DNA from: Candidatus Heimdallarchaeota archaeon | GTDB lineage: Archaea; Asgardarchaeota; Heimdallarchaeia; JABLTI01 | Direction of reading: 5' to 3' | Assembly (NCBI GenBank): GCA_019058275.1 | Contig: JAHLVW010000062.1 | Location: 62,001-126,000, forward strand | DNA length: 64,000 nt | Part shown: piece after piece, positions 29,131-39,742 of the stretch | Layout of the letters: each line of letters begins with the position of its first letter | How positions within the stretch are numbered: position 1 is the stretch's first letter | The notes under the pieces: model-generated | The model's database searches: none | What the model saw: the letters and a program-made list of their open reading frames with translations, nothing else | What the model was told of the DNA's origin: nothing | Program-made: the position numbers and the translations under genes

Positions 29131-31217
29131 TTAAATTAGATATTCCTCAACAATTTTAGTAATTTGATAATCTCGATATTCGTTTATTTCAACTACACTA
29201 TGATCTATTTTCTTAAAGAATTTTTCTTGGTGTAGTTTGAAAGCTAATTCACGAAGTTTTTCTCTTAAAAGAAATGTTTCTCTCGAGACAACAAGTGCTA
29301 TAAAACTCTCTGTACCAGTTTCTAACATAATTGATATGTCTCCATGATCTATTAGCTTTAATCCACCTTCTTTTGCTTCAAGAATAGTTTGACCCATAGT
29401 ACGGATTGCTGAAAGCAATCCTGAAAGTAGATTTGGATCTATTCTTTTCTGTTCACCAAATTCCTTTTGGTAGAATGATAATCCAGTTTTCTTTGAGATA
29501 ATATACAATGCTTTTATTTCAGCTTCAACTGTTTTTGGTTTAGTTACACTTTCGAAAGAAATAGTGTTACGAATAGATTGGTTTATTCTAGTGAAAATTC
29601 TAACAAGTATGCTTTTCTTTTACAATTTCCTTTAGTTGATTTCTTGCTTCTTGTTCCTTTTCAGGTAAGTTTAATTCTTTGGCTAAATTGATTGCTTCAT
29701 CTAATACTTTCTTATTATCCTTTTGCTGGTTATTCATAGACAGAAGTAAACTTTGTAAGATAAACACATCAATTAAAACCAATTTGTAGTCTTGCTCTAT
29801 ACATAATTGCCTTGTATCTTCTATTTTTCTTAATGCATTTGCAATAAGTATAGACTCATTTGTCTTCCTATATCGAAGTAAATCAATCTCTGCAAGCTGA
29901 AGTTTGGCATTAACAATTATCTCGAGTAAATTGTTTTCATAAGCAATTTCCAAAGCATCTTGCAAGAATTTACTTGCTTCACCTAAATTTGATTGTCTTG
30001 CAGATAACCTGACTTTTTCTAAGAAATACTTTGGATGATTCATTGGTCAGATTAGCTTCATTAATATCAATTAACGCTTCATCTAATATCTTATCAGCAT
30101 CATTAAATTGATCAAGATTTTCATATATATCAGCACGACACAAATCTAGTGTAATCTTAATTTGTGGTGGAATAGGCACTTTACTTTTGTTAAGGTTTTC
30201 TAAAGCAATTTCTGAATTAGATAAAGCAAGTTTTGGATTACCAAAATCAAGATGAAGGTGAGCAATATTTGTTTCAGAAGCAACAATATAAAGAGAAATA
30301 TTAGCTTTCTTTGAATTCTCTAATGCAATGTAGAAGTATTTCATAGCACTCTCAATATCACCCATATTTCTGTAGATAAAGCCAATATTATTGGCACTAA
30401 TTGCTAGCTGCACCTCATTTGCTAATATTTGAGAAAATTTGAAGTGTTCTTCAAGATACCCAAGACCATCTTTCAAATTCCCACTTTCAATCAGACAAAG
30501 AGCAGTATTATTCAATAATCTATTCAGCAAATACCTGTTTTGATTTTTCCTAATAAGATAGATTAACTCATTACCTATAGTCGCACCCTCTTCCAAATTG
30601 CCCTCTCTTCTTCTCAAATTGATTAATATGGACTTTCCTAATGCATATGCTTCAGTAATTGCTATTAGTAGATTATCATCAGTAGAATATCTATCACACA
30701 ATTCCCTGTAAAGATGAGTAAAATTCTCTATTTCATTTGGAATCTTATCAAAATCTTGTGAGTAATAATAAAATAATAATCGATTTGCATTAGCTAATAA
30801 GAAGTTATATGGATCAATATGCTGAGATAGCTCATTTGCTTTCTCTATTATTTTTTTTACTTCATCAAATTTTCTTTGTGAAATTAGAGTATAAGCTTCT
30901 ACATTAAATAAACCTGGATGTAAATCATCCAACGACACTATCTCGAAAACTTTGTTATATTTTCCTTGAATCTGATAAGCATTAGCAGCTAAAAATAAGA
31001 ACTCAGAATTTCTGGTAATTATTCCTTTTCTTTCGTAAAGTTCAATTATTCCATCTAGAAAGTTCTTAAGCTTATCCACCCCACTTTTGGAAATCTTTTG
31101 AACATGTGTAATAATTGCTTCTCTGAAGTTATCTTCTAAACGCCAATAATGTACGAGTAATTCATTGGGCCAAAGGTTTAGTATTTCCATTTGCTTAACC
31201 ATAGAAATTGAATGCAT
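29131..31217 (-). pseudogene. Frame-disrupted paralog of the TPR/roadblock-like protein at 15166..17271 (three ORFs, two frameshifts)
   Basis: ORFs 29979..31217, 29600..30043 and 29131..29508 together span about 695 codons versus 701 aa in the paralog; C-terminal YIISKKTGLSFYQKEF...LLSGLLSAIRTM...HGDISIMLETGTESFIALVVSRETFLLREKLREL aligns with the paralog. Confidence 0.7.
29979..31217 (-). CDS. N-terminal TPR-repeat portion of the disrupted gene
   Basis: TPR units, e.g. NNIGFIYRNMGDIESAMKYFYIALENSKKANISLYIVASETNIAHLHLDFGNPKLALSNSEIALE. Confidence 0.6.
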   Translation of the reverse strand: MHSISMVKQMEILNLWPNELLVHYWRLEDNFREAIITHVQKISKSGVDKLKNFLDGIIELYERKGIITRNSEFLFLAANAYQIQGKYNKVFEIVSLDDLHPGLFNVEAYTLISQRKFDEVKKIIEKANELSQHIDPYNFLLANANRLLFYYYSQDFDKIPNEIENFTHLYRELCDRYSTDDNLLIAITEAYALGKSILINLRRREGNLEEGATIGNELIYLIRKNQNRYLLNRLLNNTALCLIESGNLKDGLGYLEEHFKFSQILANEVQLAISANNIGFIYRNMGDIESAMKYFYIALENSKKANISLYIVASETNIAHLHLDFGNPKLALSNSEIALENLNKSKVPIPPQIKITLDLCRADIYENLDQFNDADKILDEALIDINEANLTNESSKVFLRKSQVICKTIKFR

Positions 31218-31298
31218 ATATTTTGTTTCAACTAGAAATAATAGTTTTATGTTTGATGTGAAGAAAAGAAAAAATTACAAACTGAGTTTGTGTTTGCT

Positions 31299-32114
31299 TC
31301 ATATTGGTTTCGTTTTTAGATTGGTTATATCTCTAATAATTGTTACAACCTTTTTTGTTTCACCATTTGTTACTTGTACAGGAATAGCTTGAGATTGAAA
31401 CCAACGGACCATATTCTCAATTGGCAAATGGTATTCCATTGTAACAATAGTATTCTTTTCTATAGCTTCAATACAATGTGATAAAAAGAAATCAGCTTGA
31501 CCTTTGGGAAAAATTTCATCGAATTTTATACCAATAATTTCTGCTTTTGGTTTATATAGAAATCTATTATCTACATTTGGTGAAACAAATAGGATTCTTC
31601 CTTCTTCATTTACAATCATAATGAGTGCATCGAATGTATCAAAGAATTCTCGAAATGTCTCAACTTCTTTTTCAATGGTCTTATATTCAGAACTTTGAGT
31701 TGATTCACTATCTACCACTTTCAAAGATTCTTGAAAAATTCCTCTAATGAAAATCGTGTCACCATCAATATCTGCTTTAATACTTGAATTCACGAGCATT
31801 GGATTGCCATCTTTCCTTTTTAGAAGAAATTGCTGATTATTAACTACTAATGATCCATTTTTAGTTATACGTTCAAGAATTTGTATATTATCTACAGTCA
31901 TCTCAGGATTCATTAATAATTCAAAAATATTAAATTCTGAATCAAGTTTCTCTTTAGGTAAAATCATACCAAATAATTCTTTAGCTACATTATTTAGATA
32001 ATTAAATTTCCCCATTTTGGATGAATATGAATATTCTAATTCAAAAATTGCTACCGGAATATTTTCCAGCAAATGGCTAAGGTCATCGAAATTTATATTC
32101 AGTTCTTTTGTCAT
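31299..32114 (-). CDS. PAS-domain protein (two PAS-like domains, no kinase)
   Basis: FEFREFFDTFDALIMIVNEEGRILFVSPNVDNRFLYKPKAEIIGIKFDEIFP...TVTMEYHLPIENMVRWFQSQAIPV; first PAS-like half LENIPVAIFELEYSY. Confidence 0.7.
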   Translation of the reverse strand: MTKELNINFDDLSHLLENIPVAIFELEYSYSSKMGKFNYLNNVAKELFGMILPKEKLDSEFNIFELLMNPEMTVDNIQILERITKNGSLVVNNQQFLLKRKDGNPMLVNSSIKADIDGDTIFIRGIFQESLKVVDSESTQSSEYKTIEKEVETFREFFDTFDALIMIVNEEGRILFVSPNVDNRFLYKPKAEIIGIKFDEIFPKGQADFFLSHCIEAIEKNTIVTMEYHLPIENMVRWFQSQAIPVQVTNGETKKVVTIIRDITNLKTKPI

Positions 32115-32240
32115 TTAAACTCTCTTCACAGACTATCGTTTTATTTAAATTTATATGTCGTGGAAATTGAAAAATCTTTCTCAAAATAAAGAAAAAAAGA
32201 GAAAAATGGCTTGAATTATACCATTTTCTTAGCAATTGTT

Positions 32241-32543
32241 CTATTTTCGTATTTTACGTACTAGAATAGGAACAGCTAAAAAACCTAATGCAATGAAAGT
32301 GATAAACCATTCATATCCTGGTAGACCTGCTCCTGGACCTAAAACAAAATCCCCTAAATTGTAATTTTCTAATTCAATGTGATAATCTAATTCAAGAGAT
32401 ATATCCTGTCCAGTATGTGTACCATCAGCTAATGATTTTAGTTTCAAACTTTGCATAACACCTGAAGCTAGATTGTAAACAATTTTGAATTGATGTTCAA
32501 TGTCATAATTGAAAATGTATGTACTTGCTGTATAATCCATCAT
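32241..32543 (-). CDS. Short surface-protein C-terminus with LPGYE-TM-basic tail (possible remnant of a larger gene)
   Basis: GPGAGLPGYEWFITFIALGFLAVPILVRKIRK; no signal peptide on the 100 aa ORF. Confidence 0.4.
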   Translation of the reverse strand: MMDYTASTYIFNYDIEHQFKIVYNLASGVMQSLKLKSLADGTHTGQDISLELDYHIELENYNLGDFVLGPGAGLPGYEWFITFIALGFLAVPILVRKIRK

Positions 32544-32817
32544 TGAACAACTAAAGAAGGCACATGAAATACTCTCTCGTTAATCTATAGAAAATTGATT
32601 TGGGACTTTGCGATTTTGTTAGAGTTACAAAGTCACTATAAAGCTTGGCTAAGGGATAGCATAGTTACTACTCACTGAGCATACTCAATGAAAAGACTTT
32701 TTTACTGAAAAAAACCATTAATCAGCAATAGGTCTTAATATATAGATCTAACAATATACAGGGCTAACATCCAATGCAACAAGCAATTTTTGATTTAATG
32801 ATAATGGACGATGAAGC

Positions 32818-34251
32818 ATGATTAAGAAAATAGTTTTTCTTGAACCGAAAACTGAAAAAAAGCATATATATTCTAAATTTGATCTCCCAAGACTCGGCAA
32901 TATTATTTTAGCAACCATTATGAAGAACAAGAACTGTGATGTTAAAGCTTATTTCTTGGAGGAAAGTGAAATTTACAGTCGATTTGATGGTAATCTTATG
33001 GTTGATTTGATGGCAATCTCAACAATTACTGCAACTGCATTAGTTTCATTCCGACTTGCTGATTACTTTAGATCGAAAGGAATCAAGGTTGTTATTGGAG
33101 GACCACATGTCACATTCAACCCAAAAGAAGCTTTAGAACACGCAGACTTTTGCATTATGGGAGAAGGGGAAAAATCTTTACCTATGCTTGTTGATGCTTT
33201 AAATAATCAAACATCATTAAAAGAGGTCCCAGGTTTAGCATGGAAAGATGATCATAAGGAAATTATTATTAATGAAATAGCCAAACCGATAGATAATTTA
33301 GATTCTATTCCTTATCCAGACTTTACCCTCCTTGACTCAGGTGGTAAAGTCAAGAGCATCGGTAGTGGTGGAAGGAAAGATATAATACCTATTCAAACTT
33401 CGAGAGGATGTCCTTTTGGATGCACATTTTGCTCAGTAACGCCAATGTTCGGAAGGAGATTTAGATATCGAAGCGTCCAGAATGTAATTGGAGAGCTGAA
33501 AAAGTATAATCCAAAAAAACACTCCATATTTTTTTACGATGATAATTTCACTTCAAGTGTAAAGAGAGCCAAAGAACTCCTAAGAGAAATGATTAGATTA
33601 GGACTAAATTTTAGATGGTCCACTCAGGTTAGGACGGATGTTGTTAAGGATCCAGAGCTCTTAGACCTTATGGTAAAAGCGGGTTGTAGGCTTCTTTATA
33701 TTGGCTTTGAATCGATCGATCCAGAAGCACTAAAAGAAATGAAGAAGCACCAATCTGTTGAAGAAATTAAATGGGCTATCAAGGAAATAAGAAAGAGGAG
33801 GATTCATGTCCATGGAATGTTTGTTTTTGGCTTTGATGTCGATACTCTCCAAACATTGCGGGCTACCGTAGATTTTACTATCAAAGAAAAGATTGATACT
33901 GTACAATTTCTCATTTTGACTCCGTTTCCGGGTACAGAATTCTATTCTAGAATGGAGGATGAAAACCGACTCATAGATTATCAATGGGATGAGTATGAGG
34001 GACATCACGTGAAGTTCCTTCCAAAGAAAATGTCAGTGTGGGAACTTCAACAAGCACAGATTGAAGCACATAGGCGCTTCTATACCATTAAACAAGTGAT
34101 TTTAAGATTGTTGAGAGGTCGTATCCAGGCTTTTTTTATTGGTATTTATGCCAACCAGCTCAATAGGAAATGGGTAAAATGGGAAAGTACATACTTAAAA
34201 GGGCTTAAAAGCTTTAATGGAATCAAGAAAATCTTAGCAGTGATGATCTAG
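32818..34251 (+). CDS. B12-binding-domain radical SAM protein
   Basis: B12-binding N-terminus VVIGGPHVTFNPKEALEHADFCIMGEGE; radical SAM QTSRGCPFGCTFCSVTPMFGRRFRYRS. Confidence 0.88.
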   Translation: MIKKIVFLEPKTEKKHIYSKFDLPRLGNIILATIMKNKNCDVKAYFLEESEIYSRFDGNLMVDLMAISTITATALVSFRLADYFRSKGIKVVIGGPHVTFNPKEALEHADFCIMGEGEKSLPMLVDALNNQTSLKEVPGLAWKDDHKEIIINEIAKPIDNLDSIPYPDFTLLDSGGKVKSIGSGGRKDIIPIQTSRGCPFGCTFCSVTPMFGRRFRYRSVQNVIGELKKYNPKKHSIFFYDDNFTSSVKRAKELLREMIRLGLNFRWSTQVRTDVVKDPELLDLMVKAGCRLLYIGFESIDPEALKEMKKHQSVEEIKWAIKEIRKRRIHVHGMFVFGFDVDTLQTLRATVDFTIKEKIDTVQFLILTPFPGTEFYSRMEDENRLIDYQWDEYEGHHVKFLPKKMSVWELQQAQIEAHRRFYTIKQVILRLLRGRIQAFFIGIYANQLNRKWVKWESTYLKGLKSFNGIKKILAVMI

Positions 34252-34978
34252 AGAAACAAAAGTAAAGCTGACAATAAAAACAATAGCTTGAAAATAGAAA
34301 CCAATTAGCAAGTGTTATCTCATAGTATTCTATGTACCAGTCAAAAATCATGTTTCCGCCACTTTCAGCATAATTTCCTTCCATTGTTAAATCTTGGAAA
34401 CCTGTCTCAGTTTGTATTTCACTAATAGCAGATTCATCAGCAAGATTTTCAAAACCTTCAAAATAGTCAGTATCCCAGAAAGGTAGAATAATCAAACCAG
34501 TACCTTCTTCCACTGTATCTTCTATCAAGTTCCAAGCTATATTACCATAACCCTCAAATAATATTATAGGCTGGAGCATCTGAATTGCTAAACCAAAAGC
34601 ATCACCAAAAAGACTTGATTGGTAAGTTTCTGTATATAATCCAGATGTGATATTCCAGTCTACATTATTTGCTTCATCAACAGCTGTTATTTCAACTACC
34701 ACCTGTGTACCTGAAGAAAAAGAATGACCATCTAAAATGTACCCATCACCAGAGGCACTATTTGAATCAATTGTAACATCAATACTGGCAGTAATTATGT
34801 CATATGTATATGTCATACCTGAAGAAATTTGATAATCAGCTCTAACCATTATTGGTGTAAAAATCACAAAAATTATAATTAGACATAAAAAGAATTTCTT
34901 CAACAAATTTACTCTCCAAATAATTATAATATACAATATCTTATACAAAGAAAAAAGTAGTTGCGACAATATTAGCAT
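34223..34978 (-). CDS. Secreted protein with signal peptide; C-terminus looks frameshifted
   Basis: N-term FFLCLIIIFVIFTPIMVRADYQISSG; after DWYIEYYE composition becomes ANWFLFSSYCFYCQLYFCFSRSSLLRFS while another frame encodes LVSIFKLLFLLSALLLFL. Confidence 0.45.
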   Translation of the reverse strand: MLILSQLLFSLYKILYIIIIWRVNLLKKFFLCLIIIFVIFTPIMVRADYQISSGMTYTYDIITASIDVTIDSNSASGDGYILDGHSFSSGTQVVVEITAVDEANNVDWNITSGLYTETYQSSLFGDAFGLAIQMLQPIILFEGYGNIAWNLIEDTVEEGTGLIILPFWDTDYFEGFENLADESAISEIQTETGFQDLTMEGNYAESGGNMIFDWYIEYYEITLANWFLFSSYCFYCQLYFCFSRSSLLRFS

Positions 34979-35075
34979 TTCATCAATTACTTAGCTATTT
35001 CATCTTAACTTGGACAAATTTTAATAAACATAATTGTAATACAAAAAAGAATATAATAAAACGAGTGGAAGAATA

Positions 35076-37199
35076 ATGGCTGTTGTGGTACCATTAACTC
35101 TAATTATAGCTTTAGTGATTGGTGTACTTTCAATAATAGTAGCTATAATTTTCAGTATATTAATATTAAGAGAAGATCCTGGGAACGAAAAAATGGTCGA
35201 AATTTCAGGATACATCGAAGATGGAGCCAAAAAATTTCTTTGGGTTCAATATCGAATATTGTCAATATTTGTACTAGTTTTATTCGTGGTTATCTTACTA
35301 TTTTTACCATCCGATTTAACATCAAATAATGTTCCAGTTATCAGTGGCGATATGAACTGGGAGCAAGCTATAGCTTACATTGTTGGATCCGTTGCTTCAA
35401 TGTTTGCAGGATGGTTAGGAATGATCATTGGTGTGAAAGCAAACACTCGTGCAGCTCAAGGTTGCACAAAAAGCATAGACAAAGGGTTTGATGTTGCTTT
35501 CTTTGGTGGATCTGTAATGGGCCTTGCTGTTGTAGGTTCAGCACTTATTGGAATATCAGTAATCTATTGGATATTTCAAACCCCAGCAGTTGTTTTGGGT
35601 TTCAGTTTTGGTGCCAGTACCATTGCATTATTTATGAAATGTGGTGGAGGAATTTACACAAAAACAGCAGATGTAGGTGCAGATTTGGTAGGAAAAGCAG
35701 AATATCAGTTGCCTGAAGATGATATTCGAAATCCTGCAACAATAGCTGATAATGTTGGTGATAACGTAGGTGACATTGCAGGAATGGGAAGTGATCTTTT
35801 TGATTCATATGTTGCATCAATACTGGCTGCAATGATTTTGGCTAATCTTCTAATGTCAGGTGCAAGTGACGCTGTAAGGGGCACTTTTATTATATTTCCT
35901 ATTATTTTATCCTCAGTAGGATTGATTGCTTCTCTAATCGGTATATTGTTGATAAAAGCATTGAAAACAAAAGATCCTGGAAAATTACTTAATTTTGGAA
36001 CTTACATTGCAACTTTTATCTTTGCTGCACTAGGTGCACTATTTGTTTGGATTATGATATTAACAACAGACGGAATTACCGATGCACAGATCGTAAGGAT
36101 GTGGAAGGATTATGCATGTGTGGTCATTGGTCTTCTGAGTGGTGTACTCATAGGGTGGACAAGTGATATCTTTACTAGAGATGATAAAGCTCCTACAAGA
36201 AATATTGCTCGGTCAGCTCAAGAAGGTGATGCAGTAGTTATTCTCTCAGGATTTGCTTATGGTATGTTGAGTGTTGTTCCACCAGCACTTGGAATAGCTG
36301 TAGCTATGTCTCTTTCTTATTTCCTTGATGGTGTGTTTGGTGTTGCTATGGCTGCTGTTGGTATGTTAGCAATCGTAGGAACTGTTGTTTCAAATGACGC
36401 TTATGGACCTATAGTTGATAATTCAAGAGCAATAGCTGAACAAGGAGGTCTAGGAGAAGAAGTTATTCGAATAGCTGATAAATTGGATTCTGCAGGAAAC
36501 ACTGCAAAAGCTATAACAAAAGGTTTCGCAATTGGTGCTGCAAATTTGGCAGTTTTTGCTTTACTGTTTTCTTATGCTGAAGATGTTGGTGTAGATTTTA
36601 CTATGGATCTATTGAATATGAACATCTTAATTGGAGCATTTCTGGGTGTAGTAGCTCCTGTACTATTCTCTGCATTGTTAATTTTAGCAGTTCAACGAAA
36701 TGCTGCAAAAATGGTTGATGAAATCAGAGATCAATTTGAAAATAATCTCAAAATACTGGAGGGTAAAGAACCTCCTAATTTCCATAGTACTATTGAAATT
36801 GCAACAAAAGGAGCTCTAAGAGAATTAATTCTTCCAAGCATAATATCAATCTCATTCCCAATTTTGGTTGGTGCTATTTTTGGTGTCGCTGCGTTGGGAG
36901 CCTTTTTAGTAGGAGCGATTCTCTCAGGTTTTGTTTTTGCAATATTTATGTCTAATGCAGGAGGAGCATGGGATAATGCTAAGAAATGGATAGAAGATGG
37001 TAATCTGGGAGGAAAAGGCACTGCTACTCATAAAGCATCGATCACTGGTGATACAGTTGGTGATCCATTTAAGGATACTGCTGGTCCAAGCATTAATACT
37101 CTACTAGTTGTTATGGTTCTTACTGCAACCATCTTTTTGGGCTTGCTTCTACTGATTAATGGTGGAGCAGGTTGGCTGGGTCAATTTCTAACTCCATAA
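35076..37199 (+). CDS. hppA: Membrane-bound proton-translocating pyrophosphatase
   Basis: DVGADLVGKAEYQLPEDDIRNPATIADNVGDNVGDIAGMGSDLFDSY; DSAGNTAKAITKGFAIG; C-terminal GDTVGDPFKDTAGPSINTLL. Confidence 0.96.
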   Translation: MAVVVPLTLIIALVIGVLSIIVAIIFSILILREDPGNEKMVEISGYIEDGAKKFLWVQYRILSIFVLVLFVVILLFLPSDLTSNNVPVISGDMNWEQAIAYIVGSVASMFAGWLGMIIGVKANTRAAQGCTKSIDKGFDVAFFGGSVMGLAVVGSALIGISVIYWIFQTPAVVLGFSFGASTIALFMKCGGGIYTKTADVGADLVGKAEYQLPEDDIRNPATIADNVGDNVGDIAGMGSDLFDSYVASILAAMILANLLMSGASDAVRGTFIIFPIILSSVGLIASLIGILLIKALKTKDPGKLLNFGTYIATFIFAALGALFVWIMILTTDGITDAQIVRMWKDYACVVIGLLSGVLIGWTSDIFTRDDKAPTRNIARSAQEGDAVVILSGFAYGMLSVVPPALGIAVAMSLSYFLDGVFGVAMAAVGMLAIVGTVVSNDAYGPIVDNSRAIAEQGGLGEEVIRIADKLDSAGNTAKAITKGFAIGAANLAVFALLFSYAEDVGVDFTMDLLNMNILIGAFLGVVAPVLFSALLILAVQRNAAKMVDEIRDQFENNLKILEGKEPPNFHSTIEIATKGALRELILPSIISISFPILVGAIFGVAALGAFLVGAILSGFVFAIFMSNAGGAWDNAKKWIEDGNLGGKGTATHKASITGDTVGDPFKDTAGPSINTLLVVMVLTATIFLGLLLLINGGAGWLGQFLTP

Positions 37200-37545
37200 T
37201 ATTATGGAAAGCTCAACCAAAATTTTTCTTTTTTTTAGCTTCTTCTTTTTTTGGATATATCATTTAATTAAGGCATAAAAGAATCAAAAGGGATCATGTA
37301 AACTTAAATGGAGAGAAATAATAAGAAAAAGGATTTTATTGATTTCTTCTTTACAAAAATTTTTTATAAAAACTTCTGATATATTGAGTAGAAGGATATT
37401 TGTTGCTAAAATTACATTGATTTAAACTAGGAATATAGTTTTACCTTGGAGGGGTATCTTTCAAAATTAAATTCTGCTTTAAATGTTAGCTTAAATCGTA
37501 AGTTAATCAGTAAACACTACATTAAATCTAGGAGATAGATATTTA

Positions 37546-38565
37546 ATGAGAGTTGGTATACCCAGAGCATTGATGTATTATAAATTCGCAGACATGTGGG
37601 TAACATTTTTTCAAGAATTAGGTGCAGAAGTTATTATTTCTCCCAAAACAACAAAGAAGATAAAACAAGAGGCTGTAAATATAGCACCTAATGAGGATTG
37701 CTATTCTACAAAACTGTATTATGGTCATGTAATGGCCATTAAAGATCAAGTTGATTATCTTTTCATACCTAGATATGGTGCAAGCGATAAAAGGTATGTT
37801 GGTTGTCCGAAATTTATTGGCTTGGCTGAAGTTTTAAGATCTATGTTTCCTAACTTGCCACCAATAATTATGCCACATTATAATACTGCTAAAGGTAGAG
37901 ATGGAAAATTAAGCTTCTTCTTCAAAGCTATGAAAATAGGATCAATGTTTACAAAAAATCCCTTTAAGAAAATCAGAGCTCTTCGTTTAGCTTTGAAAAA
38001 ACACAATCAACACAAAAAGGATTTGGTAATTGATGAAAAGACCCTTTACAAATGGGAGCAATCAGAATTATTCTTGAATGATCCACCAAATTCTAATCAT
38101 GGTAAGAGACAGTTAAAAATAGCATTAGTTGGTCATTCTTATGTGTTAAATGATCCTTATGCATCGTTAGATATTCGTACAATATTAAAAGAACAAGAAG
38201 TGGACATAATTACCTCTGAACAAATGCCTAGAGAATTAATTGAAAAACAAATGGACAAACAGAATTTCCAACTATATTTTTACTATGAAAGAGAAATTTT
38301 AGGAACAATAATGCATTTCCTAGAGAGCAAGACTGTTGATGGAATAATCCATATTATGGTTTTTAGCTGTGGACCAGATTCCATAGCTGGAGAAATGGCT
38401 GCAAGATTTTCAAATAGAAATCCTGCGGTTCCTTTACTTCAATTAGTTTTTGATGAATTAACAGCAGAAACTGGATTGAAAACAAGGATTGAAGCATTCA
38501 TAGACATGCTGAGAAGAAGTATAGATGCGCAGATAACATTCCAAACTACAAAAGTGCATGTCTAA
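37546..38565 (+). CDS. DUF2229-type acyl-CoA dehydratase activase-associated protein
   Basis: RVGIPRALMYYKFADMWVTFFQELGAEVIISPKTTKKIKQEAVNIAPNEDCYSTKLYYGHVMAIKDQVDYLFIPR. Confidence 0.75.
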   Translation: MRVGIPRALMYYKFADMWVTFFQELGAEVIISPKTTKKIKQEAVNIAPNEDCYSTKLYYGHVMAIKDQVDYLFIPRYGASDKRYVGCPKFIGLAEVLRSMFPNLPPIIMPHYNTAKGRDGKLSFFFKAMKIGSMFTKNPFKKIRALRLALKKHNQHKKDLVIDEKTLYKWEQSELFLNDPPNSNHGKRQLKIALVGHSYVLNDPYASLDIRTILKEQEVDIITSEQMPRELIEKQMDKQNFQLYFYYEREILGTIMHFLESKTVDGIIHIMVFSCGPDSIAGEMAARFSNRNPAVPLLQLVFDELTAETGLKTRIEAFIDMLRRSIDAQITFQTTKVHV

Positions 38566-38622
38566 ATGGAGGAAAATATTTAATCAAATAAAAACAAGAG
38601 AAATACCCAAGGGAGCATCACT

Positions 38623-39720
38623 ATGTCAATTTCATTTCCACATGTCGGAAGTTTTACTTATGTAATGGAATCTATAGTTCGAGAGATGGGTAGAACGGAT
38701 GTAGTAGTTCCAAACAAACCTACAAACAAAACTAAGCAGCTTGGTTCTCGTCATTCACCTGAATGGATCTGTACTCCATTCAAAATGCTTTTTGGATCCT
38801 TCATTGAGGTATTAGAACGCGGTGCATATGAATTAGTAGGAACCTTGTTTATTGATTATTGTAGATTGGGTTACTATACACCTATTTATGAACTAATCTT
38901 AGAGGATTTGGGTTATGATTTTGAATTTCTATACTTGAATTTTGATAACCCTATTGGTTTCATACAAGAGATGAAAAGGCGTACAGAGGGACTAACATAT
39001 CTACAAACATTTAGAGCATTCCAAATTGGGTGGATAAAAAATCGATACATAGACATCGCAGATAAATGTCTTTACAGCTATCAAGCTGTTGAACTAGAAA
39101 AGGGTGTATCACAAAGAGTTGCTGAAAAAGCTTATAGATTAATTGTGGAAACCAGGGGAATGAGAAACATCAGAAAATTGAGAAAGATTATTCCAAAGAT
39201 GTTTGAAGATGAAGTAGAAATCGATAAGAAAGCTGATCCACTGAAAGTAGTAGTTCTTGGAGAATTATACGCAGTAGTAGAACCATCAATCAATCTAGAT
39301 GTTATGACTAAATTAAATGAACTTGGAGTGATTTCTCATACTCCTATCACATTTTGCAGATGGATAGATATCGGATCAAGAGCAAATCCATTCAAAAGAC
39401 CTAGTTTTAAGACTGCAGTTAAAAAAGCAAAACCTTATGTAGAATATAGACTTGGTGGAAAAACGCAGGAATCTATAGGTTATTCAATCATGTATAAGGA
39501 AAAAGGTTGGGATGGTGTTATTCATCTTTATCCCTTTACATGTATGCCTGAAATCATTTCTCGAAGTATAATACCTCAAATTAGTCGTGAATATGAAATA
39601 CCAATTCTCTCACTAGTATTAGATGAGCATACTGGTGAAACGGGATTAAAAACTAGATTAGAAGCGTTTATTGATTTAATAGAACGCAAAAGGAAAGTCA
39701 ATGGTGATAACATAAAATGA
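38623..39720 (+). CDS. DUF2229 / 2-hydroxyacyl-CoA dehydratase-like protein, second subunit
   Basis: SFPHVGSFTYVMESIVREMGRTDVVVPNKPTNKTKQLGSRHSPEWICTPFKMLFGSF; C-term TCMPEIISRSIIPQISREYEIPILSLVLDEHTGETGLKTRLEAFIDLIERKR parallels the C-terminus of the preceding ORF. Confidence 0.7.
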   Translation: MSISFPHVGSFTYVMESIVREMGRTDVVVPNKPTNKTKQLGSRHSPEWICTPFKMLFGSFIEVLERGAYELVGTLFIDYCRLGYYTPIYELILEDLGYDFEFLYLNFDNPIGFIQEMKRRTEGLTYLQTFRAFQIGWIKNRYIDIADKCLYSYQAVELEKGVSQRVAEKAYRLIVETRGMRNIRKLRKIIPKMFEDEVEIDKKADPLKVVVLGELYAVVEPSINLDVMTKLNELGVISHTPITFCRWIDIGSRANPFKRPSFKTAVKKAKPYVEYRLGGKTQESIGYSIMYKEKGWDGVIHLYPFTCMPEIISRSIIPQISREYEIPILSLVLDEHTGETGLKTRLEAFIDLIERKRKVNGDNIK

Positions 39721-39742
39721 AATTTATGTAAGGTGTTAGAAA

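Noticed and set aside
35632-37021. Minus-strand ORFs within the pyrophosphatase gene (35632..35832, 36731..37021)
   Set aside because: Antisense to the highly conserved hppA frame, with His/Leu- or Pro/Ala-rich composition and no recognisable motifs.
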